From: CAZTXD01 sp964617995
Lineage (GTDB): Bacteria; Actinomycetota; Acidimicrobiia; Spongiisociales; ZC4RG35
NCBI GenBank assembly: GCA_964617995.1
Contig: CAZTXD010000114.1
Span: forward strand, 1-12,324
DNA length: 12,324 nucleotides
Direction: 5' to 3'
Notes under the pieces: model-generated
What the model was told of the DNA's origin: nothing
The model's input: the letters and a program-made list of their open reading frames with translations, nothing else
Database searches by the model: none
Translations under genes and position numbers: made by a program
Shown: positions 1 through 6,983 of the stretch, piece by piece
Position numbering within the stretch: the stretch's first letter is position 1
Layout: each line of letters starts with the position of its first letter

Positions 1-73
1 CGAGCTGCTCGAGGTGGTCGCCAAGACATTGCAACCCGACTCAGCAGCGGTGTGGGTCAGAGAGCAAGCGTGA
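1..73 (+). CDS. C-terminal end of a gene truncated by the window edge (membrane/sensor-like protein tail)
   Basis: From base 2 a reading frame of 23 codons ends at TGA (71-73). Its last residues read LLEVVAKTLQPDSAAVWVRE. This resembles the conserved tail (LLxVVxxTMQPxxxSLWLR) of a group of large actinobacterial and Chloroflexota multi-pass or sensor-type proteins. The resemblance is from memory and covers few residues. Only the 3' end is inside the window, so domain content and function cannot be stated. Nothing clearly coding follows up to 257. Confidence 0.5.
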   Translation, partial: ELLEVVAKTLQPDSAAVWVREQA

Positions 74-257
74 AATCCATGCTTGCGAGCTGGGCATCCC
101 GCGAGGGGGTGTCGCTCGATCGTATTGGACGGTGACTGGCCGGGATGGGTCAGTTAGGTTCTGGCTGGCTGGGCTGCTCGGATTCGGAGAGAGCCGCCAT
201 CGCAGTCAGGCGGCCGGTCGGTAGCTGTTCGCCCACAGGGTCAGCCGGCGCCTACGG

Positions 258-881
258 TCATGTCGGCGTGGTCTTTGCTGGTGTTGGGTCACGCCACATA
301 GACCATAGGTAGGGGCCCTCCGGCAGCTGCATCTCGTCGATGGCTGTGAAGCCGTGGCGCTCGTAGAGGCGACGATTGTCGGGACTGGTGGCGTCCAAGT
401 AGGCCGGAGTTGCGTCGGCGTCAGCTCGTTGGAGGACGGTGCCAAGCAGGCGGCCGCCGATGCCGCGGCCCTGGTGGCCCGGCACGACCCCGATGAAGTT
501 GAGATACCAACAGGGTTCGGCGGGATGGTGGTCTGAGAGCAGCCGGTCGAGCTCGAACACCCGCCCCGCGTCGGCTGCCAATACCTCCGTGAGCCGAGTG
601 CCGAACTCCTCGGCTCGGTCGTCGGTGATGGCTTGGGTACCGGGCGGGGCCCACAGGGCGGCACCGGTGTCTGGCCCAGCCAGGTAGGTCTCGCCGAGCG
701 GCAGGTACGCGTCGGTGAACGCGGCGAACACCGCGGGCAGGCGCTCCCGCCGGGCCGCGTCGTCAGGCAAGACCCAAGCGAAGACGGGATCGTCGTAGAA
801 CGCACGTGCGAGCGCGGCGTTGATCGCCGGAGCATCCGCTGGTGCCGCCCGGCTGATAGCAATAGTTGTGCTGTCTGTCAT
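258..881 (-). CDS. GNAT-family N-acetyltransferase
   Basis: This 207-residue cytoplasmic protein is a GCN5-related acetyltransferase, a family that moves an acetyl group from acetyl-CoA to an amine. The acetyl-CoA pyrophosphate loop is clear: a beta strand (YLNFIGVVP, about 126-134) followed by HQGRGIGGRLL (136-146), the Q/RxxGxG/A motif. The NRRLYERHGF segment (169-178) is the usual C-terminal motif with the conserved Tyr. The N-terminal half (RAAPADAPAINAALARAF) is typical of actinobacterial GNATs with an YxDP-like DDPVFAW stretch. Start is the ATG at 881; the preceding purine run (AAGGACAGGGG) is a weak ribosome site. The gene is divergent from a TetR regulator, with operator-like repeats between them, so it is probably a target of that regulator. 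The substrate cannot be inferred. Confidence 0.9.
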   Translation of the reverse strand: MTDSTTIAISRAAPADAPAINAALARAFYDDPVFAWVLPDDAARRERLPAVFAAFTDAYLPLGETYLAGPDTGAALWAPPGTQAITDDRAEEFGTRLTEVLAADAGRVFELDRLLSDHHPAEPCWYLNFIGVVPGHQGRGIGGRLLGTVLQRADADATPAYLDATSPDNRRLYERHGFTAIDEMQLPEGPYLWSMWRDPTPAKTTPT

Positions 882-925
882 GGTTGGTGCCCCTGTCCTT
901 GGCGTGCGGCAATGCTCCTCTAGTT

Positions 926-966
926 CGCACGGTTGTGCAATCTAGTCTACGCACGGACGTGCTATC
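926..966. promoter_or_regulatory. Two tandem operator-like inverted repeats between the GNAT and tetR genes
   Basis: Two related elements lie 24 bp apart. Site 1 is GCAC-GGTT-GTGC (927-938). Site 2 is GCACG-GA-CGTGC (951-962). Both sit in the wider context CGCACGGnnGTGCnATCT, so they are direct repeats of an inverted repeat. TetR-family repressors commonly bind paired palindromes in the divergent region they share with a target. Site 2 directly abuts the TATCTT hexamer (963-968), the probable -10 of tetR. Binding by the neighbouring TetR protein is an inference. Confidence 0.6.
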
Positions 967-974
967 TTGTCAAG

Positions 975-1598
975 GTGGACACGACAACCGAACGGCGCGC
1001 AGACGGCGAGCGCACCCATAACGAGATCCTTGACGCCGCTGTGGCCCTGGCGTCAATTGAGGGGGTAGGGAGCTTGACGTTCGGTCGGCTCGCCCGGGAG
1101 CTGGGTATCAGCAAGAGTGGTGTCTTCGCACACTTCCACTCCAAGGGGCACCTGCAGAAGGAGACGATCGCGGCCGCCGAGGAGATCTTTGAACGGGAGG
1201 TCCTGGAACCGGGGCTGTCTGCGCCCGAGGGGCTGGCCCGCGTCGAAGGGCTCTGCGAGGCCTACCTGTCGTACGTCGAACGTGGCGTGTTTCCCGGCGG
1301 CTGCTTCTTCGCGCAGCTACTCGCCGACTTCGACGCGCCCCCGGGCGCCATTCACGACCAACTCGCCCAAGGGCAGCTCGGGTGGATCGGGCTCCTCGAA
1401 GGGCAGATAAGGACCGCGCAGCACCACGGGGAACTCGACACGACCATTGACCCAGACCAGCTCGCGTTCGAGTTGTACGCCGCACTAGAGCTCGCCAACT
1501 ACCTTTCAATGCTGTACCGCGATGACGCGTACGTCGACCGAGGCCGGCAAGCAGTGCGCGCCACCGTCGGGCGAGCGCGGAGTACTGACACCCGCTGA
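975..1598 (+). CDS. TetR/AcrR-family transcriptional regulator
   Basis: This is a one-domain-plus-sensor DNA-binding repressor of 207 residues from the GTG at 975. The N-terminal helix-turn-helix is textbook TetR: TFGRLARELGISKSGVFAHF (about residues 35-54), followed by SKGHLQ. The rest (about 65-205) is the all-helical ligand-binding and dimerisation domain, with EREVLEPGL and FPGGCFFAQLLADF segments. An upstream ATG at 933 is in frame, but it would put both operator-like repeats inside the coding region. The GTG at 975 leaves a TATCTT -10 box seven bases upstream of it, so a leaderless or near-leaderless transcript is likely. No Shine-Dalgarno precedes it, which fits that reading. It probably represses itself and the divergent acetyltransferase. 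The ligand is unknown. Confidence 0.9.
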   Translation: MDTTTERRADGERTHNEILDAAVALASIEGVGSLTFGRLARELGISKSGVFAHFHSKGHLQKETIAAAEEIFEREVLEPGLSAPEGLARVEGLCEAYLSYVERGVFPGGCFFAQLLADFDAPPGAIHDQLAQGQLGWIGLLEGQIRTAQHHGELDTTIDPDQLAFELYAALELANYLSMLYRDDAYVDRGRQAVRATVGRARSTDTR

Positions 1599-1773
1599 TC
1601 GCCGGACGTCGCTACGACCGCCGTGCCTGCCAGCCACCCACAGACGACGTTCCGCAACCGGCTGTGTCGCTGCGCGGAGGACGAAGCGGAGCTCGCTGTG
1701 CCGTCGAGATCGCCGGTGCCCCGTCAGCCACAGCAGATCGGTTTCAAGCTGCACAGGCCGACCCGGGTCCTCT

Positions 1774-2412
1774 TCATAGCGATCCGGTTGATCTTCGAGC
1801 CCGTCGCACCCTGGGTAGGAAACGGCCGGTGCGGGATGCGTAGGTGCGATAGGCGTCGCCGAGCCCTTCGGGGGAGATGAGCAGCTTCTCCTCGGCGGCG
1901 GCCCACCAGAGATGGGTGACGACCTGCATCGCCACCACGCCCAACAGCAGGTAACTCCGAAACACGAGGGTTGTTCCCACCCCGATAGATATGACCGCCG
2001 TGTAGACGGGATGGCGAACATACCGGTAGGGCCCGTCGGTCACCAGGCGGTGATCCACCGCCACCCCGCCGAACGCCATGTACTCGCCTATCGCCCGTGC
2101 AGCCCACAACCCCACGGCAAGGCCGAGAGCCCAAAGACCGACGCCGACCGCCTGTAGAACGAGATCGACGTCGCTTGACCAGTTCAACCATCCCTGATAC
2201 GCCCAGCCGGGTGCGACCACAACCAGAACCGGATAGACGAGCGGAACAACCTGTGACAGGTCGCCTCCCCGGCCGACAAGGGGCGGGGGCTGCAGCCGGG
2301 CCCGTAGCTCAACACCGTATCCGGGACGCTCCCATCGAGACCACAGCACCCATGCGGCCGCATTGGTTGCTGCCATGACGGCCGCCAACAGTTGAACCAA
2401 TCCTCTAGTCAC
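1774..2412 (-). CDS. Isoprenylcysteine carboxylmethyltransferase (ICMT/PEMT)-like integral membrane protein
   Basis: This 212-residue membrane protein has hydrophobic segments near 4-24, 54-72, 83-105 and 137-168. Its C-terminal core carries the family signature RLVTDGPYRYVRHPVYTAV (122-140), then EEKLL (174-178) and YRTYASRTGRFLP (188-200). In ICMT and phospholipid methyltransferases this RHPxY...E...Y..Y core binds S-adenosylmethionine at the membrane. Bacterial members methylate small hydrophobic substrates that are mostly unknown. The start is GTG at 2412: GGAGGT lies five bases upstream, and no competing ATG has a site this good. The C-terminus is strongly basic (RVRRARR). It is the last gene of a minus-strand run behind the OsmC-like locus, about 250 bases away, so it may have its own promoter. 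Confidence 0.85.
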   Translation of the reverse strand: MTRGLVQLLAAVMAATNAAAWVLWSRWERPGYGVELRARLQPPPLVGRGGDLSQVVPLVYPVLVVVAPGWAYQGWLNWSSDVDLVLQAVGVGLWALGLAVGLWAARAIGEYMAFGGVAVDHRLVTDGPYRYVRHPVYTAVISIGVGTTLVFRSYLLLGVVAMQVVTHLWWAAAEEKLLISPEGLGDAYRTYASRTGRFLPRVRRARRSTGSL

Positions 2413-2580
2413 GTCATACCTCCCTCACGAGTCGTCAGGCATACGCCATAGTGGGATGGGGCCTCGCGGAGACGCTGGATGGGAATAGCGAGAGTTTTCG
2501 ATGATGCCCTGGTTCGAGCCTCGGCCGGTGTCCATACAGGATGGAAGCGCGTCAGGATGCAGGATGACGGTGACGCGAGG

Positions 2581-2643
2581 ATGGCAACAGGCGACATGAT
2601 CTCAAGGGCGCCGGCCGGGGACGGCGACGCGTTCCGAGAGCTC
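2581..2643 (+). pseudogene. Possible relic of an ECF sigma-factor N-terminus
   Basis: From ATG 2581 about twenty codons read ISRAPAGDGDAFREL near their end. This closely matches the first residues of SigG-type ECF sigma factors (IARARAGDGDAFRELxEPHRREL). Homology stops abruptly after REL at about 2643. The following residues are unrelated, and the 3' end of the OsmC-like gene begins at 2663 on the other strand. The match is short and made from memory. It could also be chance in GC-rich sequence, because this open frame (2479-2709) opposes no intact gene. Confidence 0.3.
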
Positions 2644-2662
2644 GGCTTGGCGGATGTCGGGG

Positions 2663-3171
2663 TCAGGGCGTTTCGATCTCCACAGAGACATCGACGGCTC
2701 GCTTCGTAGCGTCGCACACCGGACACCGCCGCGCCCCACGGTCGAGAATCTCCCTGAGACGATTCTCCTCCACCCCATCGGCCCCGGCTCGGATCCTGAT
2801 CCTGGTCGAGAGAGGCCCAGCCGGAACGGTGGATGCCATCCCGAGAATTCCCCGGTCATCCGACTCACTGTCCACCTCTACCTCCAATGAGGTGAGCGCC
2901 ACTCCCTCACGGGCAGCCCCATGCCGATTGTGGACGCCACACAAGAGGCGATCGCGGCACGGAACAACCATCCCGGAGTCGGCTCCTCTCCCCTTCCTCC
3001 CACCCCGCCGGGCATGTCGGTGAGGATGTGCTCGCCGTCGGGTCCCTCCACCTCAACCCGGAGTGCCTCATCCAGTGTGGCCCGGGCGTAGGAGTCCGTG
3101 TATCGAGACTCGTCGGGATGCTCGGACAGGTAGCGCACGGCGCTCTCGATGGACTCGCGGATGCCGGCCAC
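2663..3171 (-). pseudogene. OsmC/Ohr-family peroxidase-like gene interrupted by a one-base frameshift
   Basis: Two overlapping minus-strand frames together encode one OsmC-family protein, a thiol peroxidase fold that reduces organic peroxides. The first frame gives RESIESAVRYLSEHPDE, then TDMPGGVGG, PTPGWLFRAAIASCVAST and IGM. The second gives REGVALTSLEVEVDSESDDR, VPAGPLSTRIRIRAGADGV and RCPVCDATKRAV, ending at TGA (2663-2665). The two cysteines expected of the family are present (ASC and CPV). The frames join correctly if one G is restored to the GGGG run on the minus strand (C run at 2917-2920). As it stands the first frame ends at 2878, within the domain. The start is GTG at 3171, six bases after a perfect AGGAGG (3178-3183); a TTG at 3210 is much weaker. 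Either a recent pseudogene or a homopolymer sequencing error. Confidence 0.8.
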
Positions 3172-3240
3172 GTACTTCCTCCTCTTCCGACCCTGCGCCA
3201 GCCTACCCAACCTGTTAGCGGGCCTGGATGCTCGTCAGCC

Positions 3241-3969
3241 TCAGCAACCCAGACCCTTGGCGATCTCTTCCGCCCGTTGGGCATCTTGAGCCGCCTGATC
3301 CGCTTCGGCCCGGGCTCGTTTGGCTCGACGTTTCGCCTCCCCCACCGTCTTTTGCGCCTGCTCCAATCGTCGTTCGGCTTCGGCTGCCTCCCTTTCCAGG
3401 CGTTCGGCTCGCTGCCGCGCCTTCTCAGCCGCTGCCGCTTCCCGATCGTGGGTGGGAACAGACGCCTTCACGGTTAATCCGATATCACCCCACCCGTCCC
3501 CCGACGGTTCCAGCTCACGAACCAGCCGGCCGGCCTCGAAATCGGCCTCACCCTGGGGGTCGGTGGCAACAGCCAGCAGGGTCGAGGCGATCCGGTCCCG
3601 GATCTGAGCGGATACCCTGCGTCCGTCCCCCGTCAGCTCCTCCACCGCTGCCTCCACCAGGGCCGCCATCGCCACTCTCCGGGACTCCGAAGCCGATCCC
3701 AACGACTCCACCGAGTCGGAATGGCGTAGCTGGCGGTGAGCGTCTAGAAGCTGCCCCACAAGTCCAGGGCTGTTCCGGGCCACCCGGTTGAGCGCCCAGG
3801 CTGCAACCGAGGGCTTACGGAGCCTCCCCACCTCGTCGGCCTCATCGTTCCTTCCCTCCGTACGAAGCCGCGCCGCCAAGGCATCCCGGGTATCGGTGAA
3901 CCGGTCCAAGGGAAGTGAGAAGAGAGCGTCCCGTTCCGGGACATCCTCACTCGGCTTGTTGCTGGCCAT
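3241..3969 (-). CDS. Conserved actinobacterial protein of unknown function with C-terminal coiled coil
   Basis: From ATG 3969 the protein has 242 residues; in-frame starts at 3990 (ATG) and 4005 (GTG) are possible and none has a clear ribosome site. The N-terminal part (LPLDRFTDTRDALAARLR, then LRKPSVAAWALNRVAR) matches a family I recognise as a widespread actinobacterial hypothetical. The middle contains a helical stretch (RRVAMAALVEAAVEELTGDG). The C-terminal third, from about residue 170 to the end, is very rich in Ala, Glu, Lys and Arg (AEKARQRAERLEREAAEAER) with heptad-like spacing, so a long coiled coil is likely. There is no signal peptide or membrane segment. It lies upstream of the OsmC-like gene with a 69-base gap and could be co-transcribed with it. 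The function is unknown. Confidence 0.75.
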   Translation of the reverse strand: MASNKPSEDVPERDALFSLPLDRFTDTRDALAARLRTEGRNDEADEVGRLRKPSVAAWALNRVARNSPGLVGQLLDAHRQLRHSDSVESLGSASESRRVAMAALVEAAVEELTGDGRRVSAQIRDRIASTLLAVATDPQGEADFEAGRLVRELEPSGDGWGDIGLTVKASVPTHDREAAAAEKARQRAERLEREAAEAERRLEQAQKTVGEAKRRAKRARAEADQAAQDAQRAEEIAKGLGC

Positions 3970-4245
3970 CCATCCAGTCTGGCGCGTCATCGTGAATCCG
4001 GCCACGTCGTCTACAAGCGTGCCCTCATATGCGCATGCGGTGTTGACGAGGACACGGGTATCGCCGCCGCTGCCGCCGCCGTCAGAGTCTCATCGTCGCC
4101 GCGCCGCTACCCGCTCCAGGCGGCGGACCCGAAGGGACTCCTTTGCGTCATCACCGTACCGGGGGGTGGACGCCGTTAGTCATCCATTAGTGGCTTCCTC
4201 GAGACTCGTGGAGATACCGCAAGCAACACAAGAGGAGATGCAGCC

Positions 4246-4905
4246 ATGCCAACCACAAGCCTCATCCGCCCTGGTGGGCTAGCAGGCATATTCGGAGGAG
4301 TGCTCTACGCCCTCGCCGCCCTCCTTCACCCGGTTGGCGAGGATCTTGCCGCCGCTACCAGCTCCACCTGGGTCCCAGCGCATAGCGTGTTCTGGGTTTC
4401 AAGCACGCTCATCCTTCTGGGGCTGGTGGGGATCCATGCTCGCCAGGCGAAGGAAACAGGATGGCTCGGCCTGGCCAGCTTCGTGCTGTCATTCATTGCC
4501 GTTGCGCTCGTGGGTGGCTTGATGATGATGGTCAGTACGGCCGTGCCGTTGATCGTCACAGAGGCCCCTGCGCTGTTCGAGCAAGCGATGACGCCTCCGG
4601 TCCTCGTGTTGACTGCCGTACTTGTCGGCTATGGCCTCGGGTTCATCGTGTTTGGCCTGGTGACAATGCGGGCACGCGTGTTGCCTCGCTGGTCTGGGCT
4701 GTTGTTGATCATGGGGGTTGTCTTGTCATTGGCGGAGGGGTCACCGATCGACCAGACCGTTCTCCACGTGGTCGTCACCGTCGGTCGTGTCATGTTTGGC
4801 TTGGCCATCGCGTGGATGGGCTACGCCCTCTGGTCGGAGAAGCGTGAGGTCGCGACCTCGTCGGGTGACAAGCACTCATCCGTCACGGCACATCCGGCGG
4901 GTTGA
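4246..4905 (+). CDS. Six-helix integral membrane protein of unknown function (DUF4386-like)
   Basis: This 219-residue protein has hydrophobic segments near 9-29, 44-64, 72-98, 118-140, 149-164 and 175-196, followed by a short hydrophilic tail. The opening GGLAGIFGGVLYALAALLHP and the overall six-helix plan resemble small actinobacterial membrane proteins of the DUF4386 type, but I cannot assign the family firmly. No enzyme motif or charged transport signature is visible inside the helices. The ATG at 4246 follows AGAGGAG at a spacing of about eight. The gene is divergent from the coiled-coil protein, with about 240 bases of unassigned upstream DNA, and converges on the alpha/beta hydrolase. 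Codon use is like the neighbours. Confidence 0.8.
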   Translation: MPTTSLIRPGGLAGIFGGVLYALAALLHPVGEDLAAATSSTWVPAHSVFWVSSTLILLGLVGIHARQAKETGWLGLASFVLSFIAVALVGGLMMMVSTAVPLIVTEAPALFEQAMTPPVLVLTAVLVGYGLGFIVFGLVTMRARVLPRWSGLLLIMGVVLSLAEGSPIDQTVLHVVVTVGRVMFGLAIAWMGYALWSEKREVATSSGDKHSSVTAHPAG

Positions 4906-4924
4906 ACCTCCGAGGAGGACGGTG

Positions 4925-5026
4925 ATGGCACAACCGGTCATCTGGATCGACATCCACAGGATCAAGCCGGACAGGGCACTGCTGGCTGGCAGACACGGGC
5001 TACCGCCCCGAGGCCTGAACAGTTGA
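4925..5026 (+). CDS. Small ORF or truncated gene start (33 codons) with a strong ribosome binding site
   Basis: ATG 4925 lies six bases after a near-perfect GAGGAGG (4912-4918). The frame runs 33 codons to TGA (5024-5026). The first residues, MAQPVIWIDIHRIKP, resemble the start of dimeric alpha-beta barrel proteins such as antibiotic-biosynthesis-monooxygenase-like enzymes. The remainder (RALLAGRHGLPPRGLNS) does not. The likeliest explanation is an internally deleted remnant that kept its translation start; a genuine small protein is possible. The ribosome site is itself part of an inverted repeat, CCTCC-GA-GGAGG (4907-4918), which could pair with itself. It starts 19 bases after the membrane-protein stop and would be co-transcribed with it. 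Confidence 0.4.
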   Translation: MAQPVIWIDIHRIKPDRALLAGRHGLPPRGLNS

Positions 5027-5160
5027 TCTTGAGTGGCCTTGACCGGGGGCGGGGTGAGCGTTCCTATCGAGATCTCTCATGGACGGCGGAGTGAACCGGG
5101 ATGGGCCCGACCCAAGCTACAACTGCAAGCGCTTGATCCTTGGTGGCCGCCCCAGGGGTT

Positions 5161-5961
5161 CTATGAGTTCGCGCGGAGCGTGCTGAGCACCGCTTTGACC
5201 ACATCGCCCGGTTGGTGGGTGTGAGCCTTGTAGTGATCGCTTTCCACCATGGACATGAACTCGGCGTCAGGCACTTCTTCCGCTGCCCGCCGAGCTTGGT
5301 CGAGGAAATCCACATCATGCTCACCGATAACGATGAGACACGGAACCGCCCAGGAACCAAGGTCATCTGAGATCGGACCTTCTCCGAACGCCGCTCGCCA
5401 CGCCGCCTGGAGGGCTGCCGGGTCGTTGTCGAGGGTCTGCTGCCGACGTTCCTCGGGGAATGTGACGTTCCAGAATGCTTCGAAGGCCTCCAGCAGCGGC
5501 AGCATGGTGTCGTCCCTGCGTGCCTGCGCCAGCGCCTCAGTCACTATCCGCGCCAGAGGACTGTCGGGCCATCGATACGGCTGCTGGCCGAGGATCACCA
5601 GCGACCGGACCCGCTCGGGGGCGTGCTCCCCGATACCGAAACCAAGACGGCCGCCCCACGACATGCCGACAAAGTGGGAACGTCCGAGGTCGAGCTCATC
5701 CAACACCGCCACAGCATCCGCGGCACGCGTTGCCATCGAGTAAGCCTCGGGATCGTGGGGTTTGTCGCTCCGCCCATGTCCACGATGATCCACATAGATG
5801 TGACGGAACTCGTCGGCAGGCACCGCCCGGGCCAGGGGTGAGTCACGCACCAGGTCGACCGGCTCGCCGAATCCGCCGTGAAAGACGACCGGTGTTCCCC
5901 GTCCCCCATCGTCCTCGAAGTAGATTCGAAGGCCGTCGACCGGGTTACGTGCGTAGGGCAT
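5161..5961 (-). CDS. Alpha/beta-fold hydrolase
   Basis: This 266-residue soluble hydrolase shows the classic lid-type alpha/beta fold. The oxyanion-hole motif HGGFG is at about 28-32, followed by VDHRGHGRSDKP (58-68). The nucleophile elbow is VGMSWGG with Ser101. The acid is in VIGEHDVDF (Asp216 the likely member) and the catalytic His is in ESDHYKAH (His243). All three triad residues are therefore present. The family covers esterases, lactonases and related hydrolases, so the substrate cannot be named. ATG 5961 has no Shine-Dalgarno, but a TAAGAT hexamer lies about ten bases upstream, so a short or absent leader is possible. It follows the ECF41 sigma gene by 104 bases on the same strand and may also be reached by read-through from that operon. 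Confidence 0.9.
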   Translation of the reverse strand: MPYARNPVDGLRIYFEDDGGRGTPVVFHGGFGEPVDLVRDSPLARAVPADEFRHIYVDHRGHGRSDKPHDPEAYSMATRAADAVAVLDELDLGRSHFVGMSWGGRLGFGIGEHAPERVRSLVILGQQPYRWPDSPLARIVTEALAQARRDDTMLPLLEAFEAFWNVTFPEERRQQTLDNDPAALQAAWRAAFGEGPISDDLGSWAVPCLIVIGEHDVDFLDQARRAAEEVPDAEFMSMVESDHYKAHTHQPGDVVKAVLSTLRANS

Positions 5962-6065
5962 CGACCGTCCAATCTTACGAACGCAAGCCCTGATGTCGAG
6001 TGCGCTTGTCCGGCCTACCCGAATGGGAAGGCTGCTCTACTGCTGCTCAGGTCTGTGGTGAGAGT

Positions 6066-6983
6066 TCATCTCGCTGACCGAAGTAATGACTTGAGGTCGG
6101 CGACTGGTCCGAGGTGGGCCAGCTTGTCGGGGTTGACGATCGAGTTGATGCTCGTGATCTGACCGCCGTTGATGTCGAGCGCCATCACGCCGATCAGGTG
6201 CTGTTGACCGTCGAGAAAGAGGGCTCCGGGGCCGCCGTTGATCTCGACGGGACGCCACGACACACCTGGGAGTTCGGAAACCTGGCGGATCCCGTTCGCC
6301 AGGACGCGTGCGACCCGGCTGCGTCCGCGCAACGAGCGCGCAAGGGCCGGGACCTTGCCACCGCCGTCGCCGGTCAGCTCCACGTCGTGAGCGAGGAGCG
6401 TCTCGAGTCCAGCGAGATCGCCTTGCTCGGCGGCGGCGAAGAACCGTCGTGCCAGCTCGTCGCGCTGTTCTCGTGTCGTTTGAAAGCGGGGTCGACCCTG
6501 GGCGACGTGACGTCTGGCGCGAGTGGCGAGCTGGCGTACGTTGTCCTCACTCTTGCCCACGATCGCCGCGATCTCCGGATACCCATAGTCGAACACATCG
6601 TGAAGCACCAGCGCGGCACGCTGTTCGGGCGAGAGCCTCTCCAGCAACACAAGGACGGCCAGCGACAGGGAATCGGCTATCTCGGCGTGCCAGGCCGGGT
6701 CATCGAGACCGTCGGTGATGATCGGCTCCGGCAGCCACTCGCCGACATAGTGTTCGCGGCGGGCCCGCGCCGAGTTGAGCTCGTTGATCGCCAGCCGGGT
6801 GGTCAGAGTGGCCACGAACCCGCGCGGTGATGCGATCTGCTCGCCGGCCTCGAGCGCCTGATGAACTCGCAGCAGCACTTCCTGCACGATGTCCTCGGCC
6901 TCGGAGACGCTGCCAAGCATCCGGTAGGCGATCGCAAAAGAAACCGGCCGCAGCTCGTCGAGTAGGCGCTCGTGATCGGTCAT
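6066..6983 (-). CDS. ECF41-family RNA polymerase sigma factor with fused SnoaL-like C-terminal domain
   Basis: This 305-residue protein has sigma region 2 at about 5-75 (SFAIAYRMLGSVSEAEDIVQ), a linker, and region 4 at about 112-160 (LSPEQRAALVLHDVF...YPEIAAIVGKSEDNVRQL). A C-terminal NTF2/SnoaL-like domain covers about 175-305. Three hallmarks of the ECF41 group are visible: WLPEP in the linker (83-87), DGGGK (206-210) and NPDKL near the end (284-288). In ECF41 proteins the fused C-terminal domain tunes sigma activity in place of a separate anti-sigma factor, and no anti-sigma gene is seen here. An upstream in-frame start exists at 7214, but that extension merely overlaps the epimerase gene in another frame. 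ATG 6983 overlaps the epimerase stop as ATGA, which implies translational coupling. The preceding GAGGA is about ten bases away, rather far. Confidence 0.95.
   Translation of the reverse strand: MTDHERLLDELRPVSFAIAYRMLGSVSEAEDIVQEVLLRVHQALEAGEQIASPRGFVATLTTRLAINELNSARARREHYVGEWLPEPIITDGLDDPAWHAEIADSLSLAVLVLLERLSPEQRAALVLHDVFDYGYPEIAAIVGKSEDNVRQLATRARRHVAQGRPRFQTTREQRDELARRFFAAAEQGDLAGLETLLAHDVELTGDGGGKVPALARSLRGRSRVARVLANGIRQVSELPGVSWRPVEINGGPGALFLDGQQHLIGVMALDINGGQITSINSIVNPDKLAHLGPVADLKSLLRSAR

Noticed and set aside
193..214. GCCGCC / GGCGGC inverted repeat as a terminator
   Set aside because: Six-base stem, ten-base loop and no T tract; common in GC-rich DNA.
2252..2258. Another TGTCACA box (minus strand)
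   Set aside because: It lies inside the ICMT-like coding region and has no gene start behind it; a 7-mer can occur by chance.
4062..4081. GCC-rich microsatellite-like run
   Set aside because: Short, imperfect and usual for this composition; no evidence of function.
6010..6080. tRNA-like stretch (CCGAATGGGAAGG ... GTGAGAGTTCATCTCGC)
   Set aside because: It has D-arm and T-arm flavour, but the T-loop lacks the TTCRA pattern and no 7-bp acceptor stem can be formed. A degenerate relic cannot be excluded.
6114..6830. Long plus-strand ORF (238 codons) opposite the ECF41 gene
   Set aside because: It is a GC-driven shadow of a clearly recognised sigma factor, with no family resemblance of its own.
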